Assembly (NCBI GenBank): GCA_963668605.1
Contig: OY764903.1
Span: 4,216,001 to 4,280,000 of the forward strand
Reading direction: 5' to 3'
DNA from: G963668605 sp963668605
GTDB taxonomy: Bacteria; Acidobacteriota; Terriglobia; Bryobacterales; Bryobacteraceae
Length of the DNA stretch: 64,000 nucleotides
The position numbers and the translations under genes were made by a program. Shown one piece after another: positions 43,110-51,989 of the stretch. Each line of letters opens with the position of its first letter. Within the stretch, counting starts at the first letter, position 1. Below the pieces are notes generated by a model. That model saw nothing but the letters and a program-made list of their open reading frames with translations, did not search any database and was not told the DNA's origin.

Positions 43110-44954
43110 TCATTTGGAAATGATTGGCAACAAGATGCCTCTACCCGTGGTTGGTCGCACCGCAACGTCGTTCGAATCTGTCAGACTGCGCCTCTCCTTG
43201 TGACAGGTCGCGCAGCGGGCAAAATCAGGCTTCTTATCCTGCTTCGCCAACTGTGTATGACATCCAATGCAAAGCTCGTGCATCGCCTGTACATAACCCA
43301 CCGCGCGGTACTGTTTTACGGTAATCGGACTGCCGGCCGGGATGAGATCTTTGTGGCATCCACTGCACAGTTTCGCATGGGCGGCGCTGCGTGGCTGGGC
43401 CGTATCGTGACACTGACGGCATTCCAGGCGGCCTCCTGCGGGTGATGCGTGCCAGTCGTGACGGAAGGCATCCGCGGCCAGGTACATGTCACGGTGACAC
43501 TCGTAGCAGCCGGATTGCCTGTCCCGAGGCAGATTCATGTGGTGACATTTCACACAGGACGCATTGCCACCCAGGCGCTTTTGAATCTGCTCATGGGGGA
43601 AAGCAACGCCAAAGCCATCCATGTTGCCGTCGATCCACAGCGTTGGTCCGCCGCGCGCCCGGCGTACCGGTTGGGGATCCACACCGCGGCTGGAGGCAGG
43701 TTGTGGAGCCAGGAACGCAAATCCGATGGATGCCGCGAAAATGAAGCCCAACGAGTACACCGTACGACTGGCGACACCGGGCACGCCCAGCCAGGTCATG
43801 CCCACCTTGTCGAACTCGGGTAGCTTGAGCAGTTGCGCCTCCGGATCGGCGGGGCGCTGCTCCCAAACCCGGAATCGTTCCACCATGAACAGGAACGCCA
43901 GCACGGCCGCCGCCAGAACACCGGCACTGACAGCCACCTCCGTCCACGCTGGTAGATAGATCGGATTGCCGCGCGTAAGGTGCGCCAACCCGCCGACATC
44001 GATCCGATTCAGGACGACGCCGAAGACCCCCAGGCTCGCCGCCGCCCATTGGCCGCCCCGCGTCCGGCGCACACGCGGCACGGAGAACAGAATCACCGGA
44101 ACAATCGCCATGACGGAGATTTCGAACCAGAACATCGCGGTCTGCCATCCGGAGGCTAAAAGGTGCCGTAATTGACCGCGAATTGCCAGATCGGCAAATC
44201 GGATTGCAATGTAAAACAACAGCACCCAGCGGACTCCGCTGCAAAGCGACGCCAGCGTCTCGGTCTCTGGCTTGCGTCGGTAGAGGTAGGCTGTGGAGTG
44301 ACTTTCGAATGTCACCATCATCATGCCCAGTCCGATCGCCGAGACCAGGAACAGCAAAGGCAGGATCGGTGAATACCAGAGCGGGTGCAGCCGGTAAGGC
44401 ATGATGAGAAACAGCGACCCGAGCGAGGACTGGTGCAGAGTGGAAAGGCCGATACCCAGGATGACCAACGGCAAACGAATCTTTAGGAGGATCCGGCGCA
44501 GCTTGCCAAAGGCGCTGAACTCTTCGGCCGGCACCGGAAGGAATTCCAGCGTGAGAACCGCAAGATACAGCATCACGCACCAGCCGACCTCGAACAGGGG
44601 CGAATGCGCATTCCAGAATACGATCATGTGCCATATATTCCAGGGCAGCCCGAGATCGAACAGCAGTCCGGCAACTACCGCTGCATAACCGAGAAAGGCC
44701 GTCAGCACCGCCGGGCGTACCACCGGGCGCAGGCGCTCCTGCCTGAAGATGTACACCGCAGCCGTTACGATAAAGCCGCCTGCGGCCAGCGCGACTCCGC
44801 CCATCACATCAAACCCGATCCATATGCCCCACGGCGTGACGTCGGAGAGGTTGGTGGTCGCTCCCAGGCCGTAGACGAACCTCGCCGCCGCCACCGCGGC
44901 CGCGAGGCCCACCACCACCCACAAAATGAATTTCAGCCTGTATACCCTATTCAT
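43110..44954 (-). CDS. NrfD/HybB-type membrane subunit fused to a hexaheme cytochrome c
   Basis: A 614-aa fusion. Residues 1-about 390 are a polytopic NrfD/HybB-family quinone-interacting subunit (VTPWGIWIGFDVMGGVALAA; LPWNIWHMIVFW; LSTLHQSSLGSLFLIMP). After a further helix near 405-425 the C-terminal region carries six CxxCH heme sites starting at residues 467, 483, 512, 530, 562 and 581, plus extra histidines for axial ligands. In Hmc complexes the NrfD (HmcC) and cytochrome (HmcA) parts are separate proteins. The start overlaps the ferredoxin stop. Last gene of the minus array; it should pass electrons between periplasmic hemes and the quinone pool. Confidence 0.88.
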   Translation of the reverse strand: MNRVYRLKFILWVVVGLAAAVAAARFVYGLGATTNLSDVTPWGIWIGFDVMGGVALAAGGFIVTAAVYIFRQERLRPVVRPAVLTAFLGYAAVVAGLLFDLGLPWNIWHMIVFWNAHSPLFEVGWCVMLYLAVLTLEFLPVPAEEFSAFGKLRRILLKIRLPLVILGIGLSTLHQSSLGSLFLIMPYRLHPLWYSPILPLLFLVSAIGLGMMMVTFESHSTAYLYRRKPETETLASLCSGVRWVLLFYIAIRFADLAIRGQLRHLLASGWQTAMFWFEISVMAIVPVILFSVPRVRRTRGGQWAAASLGVFGVVLNRIDVGGLAHLTRGNPIYLPAWTEVAVSAGVLAAAVLAFLFMVERFRVWEQRPADPEAQLLKLPEFDKVGMTWLGVPGVASRTVYSLGFIFAASIGFAFLAPQPASSRGVDPQPVRRARGGPTLWIDGNMDGFGVAFPHEQIQKRLGGNASCVKCHHMNLPRDRQSGCYECHRDMYLAADAFRHDWHASPAGGRLECRQCHDTAQPRSAAHAKLCSGCHKDLIPAGSPITVKQYRAVGYVQAMHELCIGCHTQLAKQDKKPDFARCATCHKERRSLTDSNDVAVRPTTGRGILLPIISK

Positions 44955-45699
44955 CTGGTCCTTCCGACTTTTTCTTCATGCGCCGGTTGATAATCCAATT
45001 CAGACCGGCCATGGCCGACACCACACCGGTGAAGGCGAACGGTACGGAGTTCATGGCAAAGGCGGTCGTCTGCGGAAGCGGCACGCTGCCGGCCGGGTGT
45101 TGCGGCGCGAGAAACGAGAGGTCGACGTTGGAGATGGATATCACGGATGCGCCTCCGAGATCATGCTCGCCCCACACTTTGTTCACGTATAGTCCTGGAG
45201 TTGCCGCAATCCGGCGATGGGCCTCCGCGAGAAGGACATTGCGGTCGCCGAAGATGGTCGCCTTGGATGGACACGCTTCGGTGCAAGCTGGCTGGCCGCC
45301 TTTGCTAACGCGGTCGTAGCAGAGAGTGCACTTGCGTACATAAGGGACAGCCTGGTCCCAGTCGTACCGCGGAATGCCGTATGCGCAAGCCATCATACAG
45401 TAACGGCAGCCGATGCATTTTGCATTATCGTAGACCACCGCGCCAATCGCGGTTTTCGTGAGGGCGCCAACCGGACAGGCCGACGCGCAGGCTGGCTCCA
45501 GACAATGACGGCACTGCTGGCGCACGTACGAGTGATTAGCGCCTTCGACCACGGACGTCCAGTTTCGGGCCGAGAGCCCGTCTTCCAGGTTCCATCGCCG
45601 CGGTGCATCCGGCCCCAGATGGTTGGCCTTTTTACAAGCGAGCGCGCATTCATTGCAGCCGATGCACTTAGTGGTGTCGGTGAGGATCGCGATATTCAT
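44947..45699 (-). CDS. Four-cluster ferredoxin subunit with C-terminal anchor (HmcB/HybA-like)
   Basis: A 250-aa protein with four cysteine groups for four [4Fe-4S] clusters: CIGCNECALAC, CRHCLEPACASAC, CIGCRYCMMAC and CTLCYDR...CTEAC. A C-terminal hydrophobic helix (VPFAFTGVVSAMAGLNWII) ends in RRMKKKSEG. No Tat or Sec signal is present; the first residues are MNIAILTDTTKC. It overlaps the cytochrome b gene (ATGA) upstream and the NrfD-cytochrome gene downstream. It should wire the NrfD fusion to the other subunits. Confidence 0.88.
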   Translation of the reverse strand: MNIAILTDTTKCIGCNECALACKKANHLGPDAPRRWNLEDGLSARNWTSVVEGANHSYVRQQCRHCLEPACASACPVGALTKTAIGAVVYDNAKCIGCRYCMMACAYGIPRYDWDQAVPYVRKCTLCYDRVSKGGQPACTEACPSKATIFGDRNVLLAEAHRRIAATPGLYVNKVWGEHDLGGASVISISNVDLSFLAPQHPAGSVPLPQTTAFAMNSVPFAFTGVVSAMAGLNWIINRRMKKKSEGPDE

Positions 45700-46472
45700 T
45701 TTGCGCGCGCCTCCTTTCCTTCCCTGGCAGGCAACACGGCCGTCCCCGCAACCCGTGAGTTTTTTATCCAGTTAGGAAGCTCTGCGTAACCAAGCGTGGC
45801 GGCTACCCTGTCGCCGGCGCCAGGAACGAACTTCCACGAAACGGCAGTTACCACTTGAGAAAACGGCATCAGAACGCAGTGCGCGACCTTGCTGAACGGG
45901 ATCATCACCATAATCAAGTTGGCCGAGTAAACATGTACCAGCATGATCCCCAGGTAAAGCTTCGGTCCCAGTGCGGCATGCATGCAGAGATATCCCGTAA
46001 CGAAAGGAACCACAAGTAGCAGCGGCCAGACATAGTCCTGCAGCCGGCTTAGCGCCCGCGCTCCGCGATGAAACACGCGGCCGAAAAACAGCCCCAGTCC
46101 GGCGGCTATAGTGAGCAACGTAAGGTAATCTGCAGCCTGCTGGGGCAGACCAGGCCACCCAAAACCAACCGCGCGGCGCCACAACAGAATGTGCGCGGTC
46201 AGCAACAGCGGAACCGGCAACAGTCCAACATGAAGAAGGAACGACGTCACGCTATACGCGGGCCGGGATTTCCACAAGCGGCCCACGGGCACCAACCAAC
46301 CCAGCGTCATTTGCGCGAGTGCCTTCCAGGGAATGATCCTGTCGGAATTTCGCTGATACGCCTCGCCGATCCCAACGATGGTGAGAAACACCACTCGCAA
46401 CAGGCCGAGAGCCATCAGGGAAAACGCCATCCGGAACAGCGGCCCGCGTCCAAACTCGATCCAAGTTTCCAC
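45696..46472 (-). CDS. NarI/DsrM-like membrane cytochrome b
   Basis: A 258-aa integral protein of the nitrate reductase gamma superfamily. It starts with GTG 46472, preceded by GAGGAG just after the HdrD-like stop; a longer upstream frame overlaps that gene and lacks coding character. Several hydrophobic helices carry histidines suited to heme b (SFLLHVGLLPVPLLLTAHIL; LGIMLVHVYSANLIMVMIPF). The last helix pair ends with PFSKVAHCVLMPF, as in DsrM/HmcE. It pairs with the HdrD-like protein to move electrons between quinol and Fe-S centres. Confidence 0.85.
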   Translation of the reverse strand: METWIEFGRGPLFRMAFSLMALGLLRVVFLTIVGIGEAYQRNSDRIIPWKALAQMTLGWLVPVGRLWKSRPAYSVTSFLLHVGLLPVPLLLTAHILLWRRAVGFGWPGLPQQAADYLTLLTIAAGLGLFFGRVFHRGARALSRLQDYVWPLLLVVPFVTGYLCMHAALGPKLYLGIMLVHVYSANLIMVMIPFSKVAHCVLMPFSQVVTAVSWKFVPGAGDRVAATLGYAELPNWIKNSRVAGTAVLPAREGKEARAK

Positions 46473-46482
46473 TCGCTTCTCC

Positions 46483-47904
46483 TCAGTCGAAAACAATAGC
46501 CTTGTACAGCAGATCGTGCAGCCCGACAATCTGGCAGTCAATCCCGTGCTCTTCCACAAGTTCGCGAAGTTGCTTCTTGCAGTTGGCACAAGGAGCAACG
46601 CAATACTTGGCCCCAGTGGCGCGGATTTGATCCGCCTTTGCCCTGCCTCCAACCAACGTGCGGTACGGCCGAAGCTCGTCCATCGACACCACACCCCCGC
46701 CTCCGCCACAGCAGATGTTATCTCTCCGGTTCGGGGTCATCTCGACGAAGTTCGGGCAAAAGGCTTTCAGCAGTTCGCGCGGTTGTTCCACGATCCAGCC
46801 GGAACGGGCATAGTTGCAGGGATCGTGATAGGTAACCAGATCGGTGATCCCATTCGGGTTCAGTTTGAGACGCCTCTCCTTCCAGGCCTTGTGGGAATAC
46901 TCGATGATGTTGAGAACTGGGGCCGCCTCTTTGCCGCCGCAGAATGTCGGGTAGAAGTACTTCGCGGTTCGCGATGCGTGCCCGCATTCTCCGATCAGGA
47001 TCTTTTTGGCCTTAAGGCGCTCCACCTCGGCCTGTACCTTCAAAAGCACCCGCTCCATGATGTGGTCGTTGTAGAACAGGCCATAGTTGATGCCGTCGAA
47101 ATATCCGGTGCCGATGGTCCAACTGTCTCCGGTCGCTCGGAATACGGCGGCATTGCCCATCAGGGTATCCGCTTCCATCAGAAAATCGGATACGGCCGGC
47201 AGAAACAGGTGTTCGGCGCCCTCCTGGTCGATGGGAAACGGGACGTCGAGGCCCTTCTCCTCCTGCATCTCTTCGCTGAGGAATTCCAGCCCGTCGCGCA
47301 ATGCCGGAACCGGGATGGCCGAGGTGTTGCCGGTCACGCCGGCCAACTGCTCGCGTACACTGACCGCCAGCGCCCGGGGCACGATGCCGATCTCCGAAAG
47401 AACGTAGCGGCCCAGGTGCGTGATCAGCGCATGGTCGATGCCCATGGGGCACTCAAAATGACAGCGTCTGCAGGCATTGCAATTATAGAAAGACTCGGCC
47501 ATCTCCTGGATGCGTTCGTCGGTCAAGCCCGGGTCGCCGAAAATGCGCCCACGTAAGACGCCTGATATGGTGAAGTGCCGGCGATAAACCGACAACAGGA
47601 GTTCCGAGCGATAGCACGGAATATCCTTATCATCACCAGTAGCGAGAAAAACCTGACATTTGGTGGTGCACCGGGAGCATTTCGCGGTGACGCGCATGTA
47701 GTGATCGAGGGCGAGACGGTAATTGGTGTGTTTCAGGATTGCCGCAAAGGCTTCCAGGAAACGACGCGGGCGGTCGTTAACTTCGGAATCCTCCACGTGA
47801 TAACGCACTGTGAGGCGTTGTTTTTCGATCACCTCGGGTTTCCTGGTAGCGGCGAACGCTCGCCTCTGCTCGTCGCCGGTCAGTTGCTGCATTAGATCTT
47901 TCAT
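46483..47904 (-). CDS. HdrD/DsrK-like iron-sulfur protein (second copy; HmcF-like)
   Basis: A 473-aa Fe-S protein. Two ferredoxin-type groups (CSRCTTKCQVF; CNACRRCHFECPMG) precede one CCG-domain module (HDPCNYARSG...ICCGGGGGVVS...CAPCANCKKQL), the site that in HdrD holds a noncubane [4Fe-4S] active centre for disulfide chemistry. It is shorter than the DsrK at 51982-53595 and clearly paralogous. First gene of a four-gene module that resembles HmcFEBC/A. In sulfate reducers such complexes link periplasmic hydrogen or cytochromes with cytoplasmic DsrC-type thiols; a related role is inferred. Confidence 0.88.
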   Translation of the reverse strand: MKDLMQQLTGDEQRRAFAATRKPEVIEKQRLTVRYHVEDSEVNDRPRRFLEAFAAILKHTNYRLALDHYMRVTAKCSRCTTKCQVFLATGDDKDIPCYRSELLLSVYRRHFTISGVLRGRIFGDPGLTDERIQEMAESFYNCNACRRCHFECPMGIDHALITHLGRYVLSEIGIVPRALAVSVREQLAGVTGNTSAIPVPALRDGLEFLSEEMQEEKGLDVPFPIDQEGAEHLFLPAVSDFLMEADTLMGNAAVFRATGDSWTIGTGYFDGINYGLFYNDHIMERVLLKVQAEVERLKAKKILIGECGHASRTAKYFYPTFCGGKEAAPVLNIIEYSHKAWKERRLKLNPNGITDLVTYHDPCNYARSGWIVEQPRELLKAFCPNFVEMTPNRRDNICCGGGGGVVSMDELRPYRTLVGGRAKADQIRATGAKYCVAPCANCKKQLRELVEEHGIDCQIVGLHDLLYKAIVFD

Positions 47905-47988
47905 TTGGCTTGCCTGGTTCCTGGCGGCCGAGTCATGCGGTTCCGCGCCAGTTGCGTGGAAGTTCGTTCCCTCACAACCTCCCGATCT

Positions 47989-49386
47989 TCAAACGAGGAC
48001 GCGACGGCTGGAGTTATAATTCGCAGCGGCTCGCATCAGACAGTCCGCCCAAGCCGGAGCGCCGAGAGCGTGTATGTGTGTGTAACTGGCCCAGACGTTC
48101 TGAGTGAACACGCCGTCGCGGCCTTCGAAACATCCGGTTCCGCGCTCCACCGCGCAGGCGGTTGGAGGCAACGGGCTACCCGCGAGCACTCGCGAGTAAT
48201 GGAACTCGTGACCTTTTATTTCAAGACCTACGGGGAAAAATGGATTCTGCCGATCCACGTTCGCTCGCACATAACCATGCCCCTGTGGCGACGGACAGAT
48301 CTCGACTTCGAAGGGCAGCACTCCCGCCATCTGGTGAGCAACTCCGCCGGTCCATATGGCTCGGGAAAGCAGCATGAGTCCGCCGCATTCCGCATAGATT
48401 GGCAGACCACGGCTGGCTGCGTCGTTGAGCGCCCGTAGAAACGCCGGGTTCCCGGCGAGAGCATCCGCGTGCGTTTCGGGAAATCCGCCGCCGATGTAGA
48501 GCGCGTCCAACTCCGCGGGCAAATCCGGCGCGCTGAGCGAGTCGATGAGCGCCAGTTTCGCTCCGGCCGCTTCGAGCGCCTCCAGGTTTTCCGGGTAGTA
48601 AAACGTGAATGCGCGATCCTTGATGTATCCGATGGTGACGGTCTGAGATCGGGCCACAGGAGAAGCGGAACCGGCATGAGCGAGCGGGCTCGCGGCATTG
48701 GCGCAGGCGAGAATCCGTTCGAAATCCAGAAACGCTGCCACTCCGCTCATAAGCTGCTCTTCGAGTGCCGCGGCGAATGGATGCTCGGCGGGAGTTACCA
48801 GTCCGAGGTGCCGCTGTGGCAGCAGGCAATCGCGCAGGCGGTGGATGGCGCCGAGCACGGGAATGCCGCAGATCTGTTCGATAGCCTCGCGCAATACGTG
48901 CTCGTGACGGGCGGTCCCTAACGAGTTCAGGACGACTCCGGCAAATCGCACGGCCGGATCCAGCTTCTGACAACCCAGTATGCAAGCCGCGACAGTCCTG
49001 GTCGCCTTACCCGCATTGACTACCAGGAGCACCGGCGCATCGATCACTTTCGCAAGTTCCGCGGTGCTGTGGGTCCCGTGCGCGTCGGTGCCGTCAAAGA
49101 CGCCCCGATTCCCTTCGATGATGTTGAGACCGTTCGGGCAGCCATGAGCCCGCAAGGATGCCGCCGCCCCGTGGAAACCCATGAGGTAGGTATCCAGGTT
49201 TCGCGCGGGATGACCTGAGGCCCAGGCAAGCCATGCGGCGTCGATATAGTCCGGCCCCTTCTTAAAACCACGCACCGGAATTCCGGCGCGGCGTGCGGCA
49301 AGCGACAACCCGAGAGACACGACCGTTTTGCCCGCGTCTCCCGACAGTCCCGCTACAACCACCCTGGGGATCGAAACCGATTGCAT
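47989..49386 (-). CDS. dsrN: DsrN, siroheme amidase of the cobyrinate a,c-diamide synthase family
   Basis: CobB/CbiA-like glutamine-dependent amidotransferase of 465 aa. The N-terminal ATP-binding half starts IPRVVVAGLSGDAGKTVVSL and has GFKKGPDYIDAAW and IEGNRGVFDG. The C-terminal glutaminase half has LYIGGGFPETHA, PIYAECGGLMLLS (catalytic Cys) and GHEFHYSRV. In dsr operons the protein is called DsrN and amidates siroheme to the siroamide found in DsrAB. I start at ATG 49386. It follows dsrD by 16 bp. A cobalamin role cannot be excluded, but no other cob genes adjoin. Confidence 0.9.
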   Translation of the reverse strand: MQSVSIPRVVVAGLSGDAGKTVVSLGLSLAARRAGIPVRGFKKGPDYIDAAWLAWASGHPARNLDTYLMGFHGAAASLRAHGCPNGLNIIEGNRGVFDGTDAHGTHSTAELAKVIDAPVLLVVNAGKATRTVAACILGCQKLDPAVRFAGVVLNSLGTARHEHVLREAIEQICGIPVLGAIHRLRDCLLPQRHLGLVTPAEHPFAAALEEQLMSGVAAFLDFERILACANAASPLAHAGSASPVARSQTVTIGYIKDRAFTFYYPENLEALEAAGAKLALIDSLSAPDLPAELDALYIGGGFPETHADALAGNPAFLRALNDAASRGLPIYAECGGLMLLSRAIWTGGVAHQMAGVLPFEVEICPSPQGHGYVRANVDRQNPFFPVGLEIKGHEFHYSRVLAGSPLPPTACAVERGTGCFEGRDGVFTQNVWASYTHIHALGAPAWADCLMRAAANYNSSRRVLV

Positions 49387-49402
49387 CACGAAAGCGAAGG
49401 CC

Positions 49403-49651
49403 CTACTCGGGAGCCGCTCCTTCTTTGTGCGGCAGCTCGACGTAGGATCCGCCAAAGTAACTATAGACGCAGCGTTCGGAATCGATCAGCACGCGCAGCG
49501 CCTGTTTACAGTCGTCCTTTGTACAAGCCTCGCCATGCTTGGCGATCATGGCTTTGGTCAGATCGCCGGCTTTGAGATTCTTTTTGCCTGCGGAATCCGC
49601 CACCAACTGGTAGATGTCTTCCGCGAGTGCTTCAATGCTAACTGAGCTCAT
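49403..49651 (-). CDS. dsrD: DsrD-like small winged-helix protein
   Basis: An 82-aa protein. The sequence KAGDLTKAMIAKHG...CTKDDCKQALRVLIDSERCVYSYFGGSYVELP fits a winged helix, as in DsrD, which is about 78 aa and ends in a similar aromatic beta-wing. DsrD stimulates DsrAB sulfite reduction and is mostly found in sulfite/sulfate reducers. The ATG 49651 follows GGAGG by eight bases and overlaps the dsrP end. Position within the dsr array supports the call; sequence identity to classical DsrD appears low. Confidence 0.72.
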   Translation of the reverse strand: MSSVSIEALAEDIYQLVADSAGKKNLKAGDLTKAMIAKHGEACTKDDCKQALRVLIDSERCVYSYFGGSYVELPHKEGAAPE

Positions 49652-50861
49652 GGGATACCTCCAATAAATTCTCGGCCTCGCAAGGTGCGAGGGTGACCGG
49701 CCGGGCCAATTCGCCCCTGACGGAAAGCGCAAACCGGATCAGCACCGTCGCGACCAGCATACCGACGGCCCAAATTCCGGCGACGATCGCAAGTTCGGGA
49801 GCCGTCGGCGCATACTCCGTGATTTCGCCGACTGGCGAGGGCACGAACCCGGCCACTACCATCGCGATGCCCTTGTCGATCCAAAGCGAGAGAAAAACGA
49901 AACAGCAGGCGGTCGCCAGCGTGCGGTAACTCTTCCTCGCGGTGGGCCGCAGCAGAATCAACAGGGACAGGATCGCCAGGACGGCCGAAGTCCACATCCA
50001 TGGCGCCAGCGCGGCGTGTCCTTCCAAACCGAAGTAGAGATAGCGAAAATGCTCCCCGTGTTCGGGTATCCCGCTGTAAGCGGCGGTGAAGATCTCCAGC
50101 AGCACGAAGAAGACATTCAGGAGCATAGCGTAGGTGACGATCACGGCGAGCTTTTGCACGGCCTCGGCGCCTCTCTCCATCCGGGTCAACTTGCTCAGCA
50201 GCAGCCAGAGCAGGATCAGCAGAGCGGGGCCGGAGGCGAATGCGGATGCCAGAAATCGCGGCGCGAGAATCGCCGTGAGCCAGAACGATCGCCCCGGAAG
50301 CCCGCAATACAGAAATGCAGTCACGGTGTGGATGCTCACCGCCCAAGGAATCGAAAGTAAGATGAGGGGCCGAACCCAGGCCGGAGCGGGAATTTCCTTG
50401 CGTTCGGCGCTCAACATCACAGTAGCGATGACGACATTTAAGAGCAGGTAACCGCTGAGTGAAACCAAGTCCCAGAACATCATGGACTTCGGCGATGGGT
50501 ACAGCATCACGTTGATTACGCGCGCCGGCTGGCCCATGTCCACAAAGATGAACAGCATGCACATGAGCACGGCGGAAATGGCCACGAACTCACCCAGGAT
50601 TACCATTCGTCCGAAGGCCTTGTAGTCGTGCAGATAGTATGGCAACACCAGCATCACGGCGGAAGCCGCGATACCTACCGTGAAGGTGAACTGCGCGATA
50701 TAGAGTCCCCAGGTAACATCGCGGGTCATGCCGGTGAGCCCCAGGCCGTAATCCAATTGGCGGAGATAACACACGAACCCGGCCGCGATTACAGCCAGAA
50801 GGCAAAGTACCCAGATCCGGTATACCCAGCCGCCCGACATCGCCTTTTCACTTAGTAACAT
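49638..50861 (-). CDS. dsrP: DsrP, NrfD-family membrane subunit of DsrMKJOP
   Basis: Polytopic quinone-interacting protein of 407 aa in the NrfD/PsrC family. Helices include YIAQFTFTVGIAASAVMLVL, GEFVAISAVLMCMLFIFVDM and MMFWDLVSLSGYLLLNVVIA, with conserved GQP (VDMGQPARVINVML). It partners DsrO and DsrJ on the periplasmic side. The ATG 50861 overlaps nothing upstream and lies 10 bp after the dsrO stop; a further ATG at 50840 is possible. Confidence 0.92.
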   Translation of the reverse strand: MLLSEKAMSGGWVYRIWVLCLLAVIAAGFVCYLRQLDYGLGLTGMTRDVTWGLYIAQFTFTVGIAASAVMLVLPYYLHDYKAFGRMVILGEFVAISAVLMCMLFIFVDMGQPARVINVMLYPSPKSMMFWDLVSLSGYLLLNVVIATVMLSAERKEIPAPAWVRPLILLSIPWAVSIHTVTAFLYCGLPGRSFWLTAILAPRFLASAFASGPALLILLWLLLSKLTRMERGAEAVQKLAVIVTYAMLLNVFFVLLEIFTAAYSGIPEHGEHFRYLYFGLEGHAALAPWMWTSAVLAILSLLILLRPTARKSYRTLATACCFVFLSLWIDKGIAMVVAGFVPSPVGEITEYAPTAPELAIVAGIWAVGMLVATVLIRFALSVRGELARPVTLAPCEAENLLEVSHELS

Positions 50862-50871
50862 TCCACATGCC

Positions 50872-51591
50872 TCAAAGGATATAGAACACGGACGGCCCTG
50901 TACCCAACTCCGCCCGGCGCCGCAATCCATAGCGCGAACCCAGGAGCGATCTGATCTCCGATTGCGGATCGTTCAGGTCTCCGAAGACCAGCACACGCTC
51001 TGGACACGCCTCCACACAGAGAGGCGCCTTACCCACAATCAAGCGTTCCGCACAAAACGTGCACTTCTCCACAACGCCCTTGGTCCGGCGGGGGTACGCG
51101 AGATTTACATTTGCTATGTGGGGGGCCGGATCACTCCAGTTGAAACTTCGCGAACCATACGGGCAGGCAGCCATGCAATAACGGCAGCCGATGCACCGGT
51201 GCTCGTCCATCATTACGAGTCCATCCGGTCGTTTGAAGGTCGCGCCCGTGGGGCACACCCGCGTACACGGTGGATTCTGGCAGTGGTTGCACATGACCGG
51301 CACGAATGAATCTTTCAGAACGGCCGGGATCTGTTCGGACGGGAAGAGTTTCGAAAAACGTTCTTTCCAGACCCACTTCACTTCGCGTCTGCTATCGGGG
51401 ATGGTGGGAACGTTGTGCGTGCGATGGCAAGCATCCATGCACAATCTGCAACCTTCGTCCTTCAGGCACTTTCTCGTGTCAATCGCCATCCCCCAGCGCT
51501 GGTCCTTCGAAGCGAATCCCTTTACCTTCGTCGCGAGAGAGACAAACGGGAGGGCCGCAAACTTTATGAAGGTCTTTCTCGGAATCTTCAT
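50872..51591 (-). CDS. dsrO: DsrO, periplasmic-side ferredoxin of DsrMKJOP
   Basis: A 239-aa Fe-S protein with four cysteine groups (CLKDEGCRLCMDAC, CNHCQNPPCTRVC, CIGCRYCMAAC, CTFCAER...CVEAC). The N-terminus MKIPRKTFIKFAALPFVSLA resembles a Tat signal but has RK in place of RR. DsrO normally is Tat-exported and docks on DsrP, relaying electrons to the DsrJ hemes. Its ATG overlaps the dsrJ stop (ATGA). Confidence 0.92.
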   Translation of the reverse strand: MKIPRKTFIKFAALPFVSLATKVKGFASKDQRWGMAIDTRKCLKDEGCRLCMDACHRTHNVPTIPDSRREVKWVWKERFSKLFPSEQIPAVLKDSFVPVMCNHCQNPPCTRVCPTGATFKRPDGLVMMDEHRCIGCRYCMAACPYGSRSFNWSDPAPHIANVNLAYPRRTKGVVEKCTFCAERLIVGKAPLCVEACPERVLVFGDLNDPQSEIRSLLGSRYGLRRRAELGTGPSVFYIL

Positions 51592-51989
51592 CGCGCACTC
51601 CTGAGGGCGTTTCCGGGAGAATTATGGCAACTCCAGCACTGGGCAGTCGAGAGGCCTACGTAAGCGTGGCAGCGATCGCAGAATTCCGCCCGGTTTTGGT
51701 GGCACTGCGACAGGCACGTACGGGTGAGGCTCATGTCGTATGCCTTGCCTTCCGGGCTGGTGTATTGGTTGGCTCCCGCGCGCACCACCTGTTCTCTCCA
51801 GGAATTGAGCAGCCGCATGTGGTTAGCCTTCATGAACATAACGGGAGCTACGCACTGCGTGCCCGACGGCGGCAATCTCAGAGCCGGCGCCACGGAAGTT
51901 CTACCTGTGGCCGTGTTGTACCAGAACGGGAAGCTGGCGAGCGCCAGGAAAACCGCAAGACCCGCAAAAATAACAGGGCGGTCACCCAT
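51588..51989 (-). CDS. dsrJ: DsrJ, triheme cytochrome c of DsrMKJOP
   Basis: A 133-aa protein anchored by an uncleaved N-terminal helix (VIFAGLAVFLALASFPFWY). It has three heme sites: CLSQCH (residues 92-97, a CxxxCH variant normal for DsrJ), CDRCH (104-108) and CWSCH (118-122). C46 in GTQCVAP is the conserved cysteine that serves as an unusual axial ligand in DsrJ. The periplasmic domain may face a sulfur substrate or cytochromes. It overlaps dsrK and dsrO by a few bases. Confidence 0.93.
   Translation of the reverse strand: MGDRPVIFAGLAVFLALASFPFWYNTATGRTSVAPALRLPPSGTQCVAPVMFMKANHMRLLNSWREQVVRAGANQYTSPEGKAYDMSLTRTCLSQCHQNRAEFCDRCHAYVGLSTAQCWSCHNSPGNALRSAR

Noticed and set aside
46472..46709. 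Longer N-terminus of the NarI-like cytochrome b
   Set aside because: It would overlap the HdrD-like gene by over 200 bp and encodes a basic, non-membrane segment; the GTG at 46472 has a strong ribosome site.
46378..47556. A 392-codon plus-strand open frame opposite the HdrD-like gene
   Set aside because: Antisense shadow of a gene with conserved cysteine motifs; no recognisable domains.
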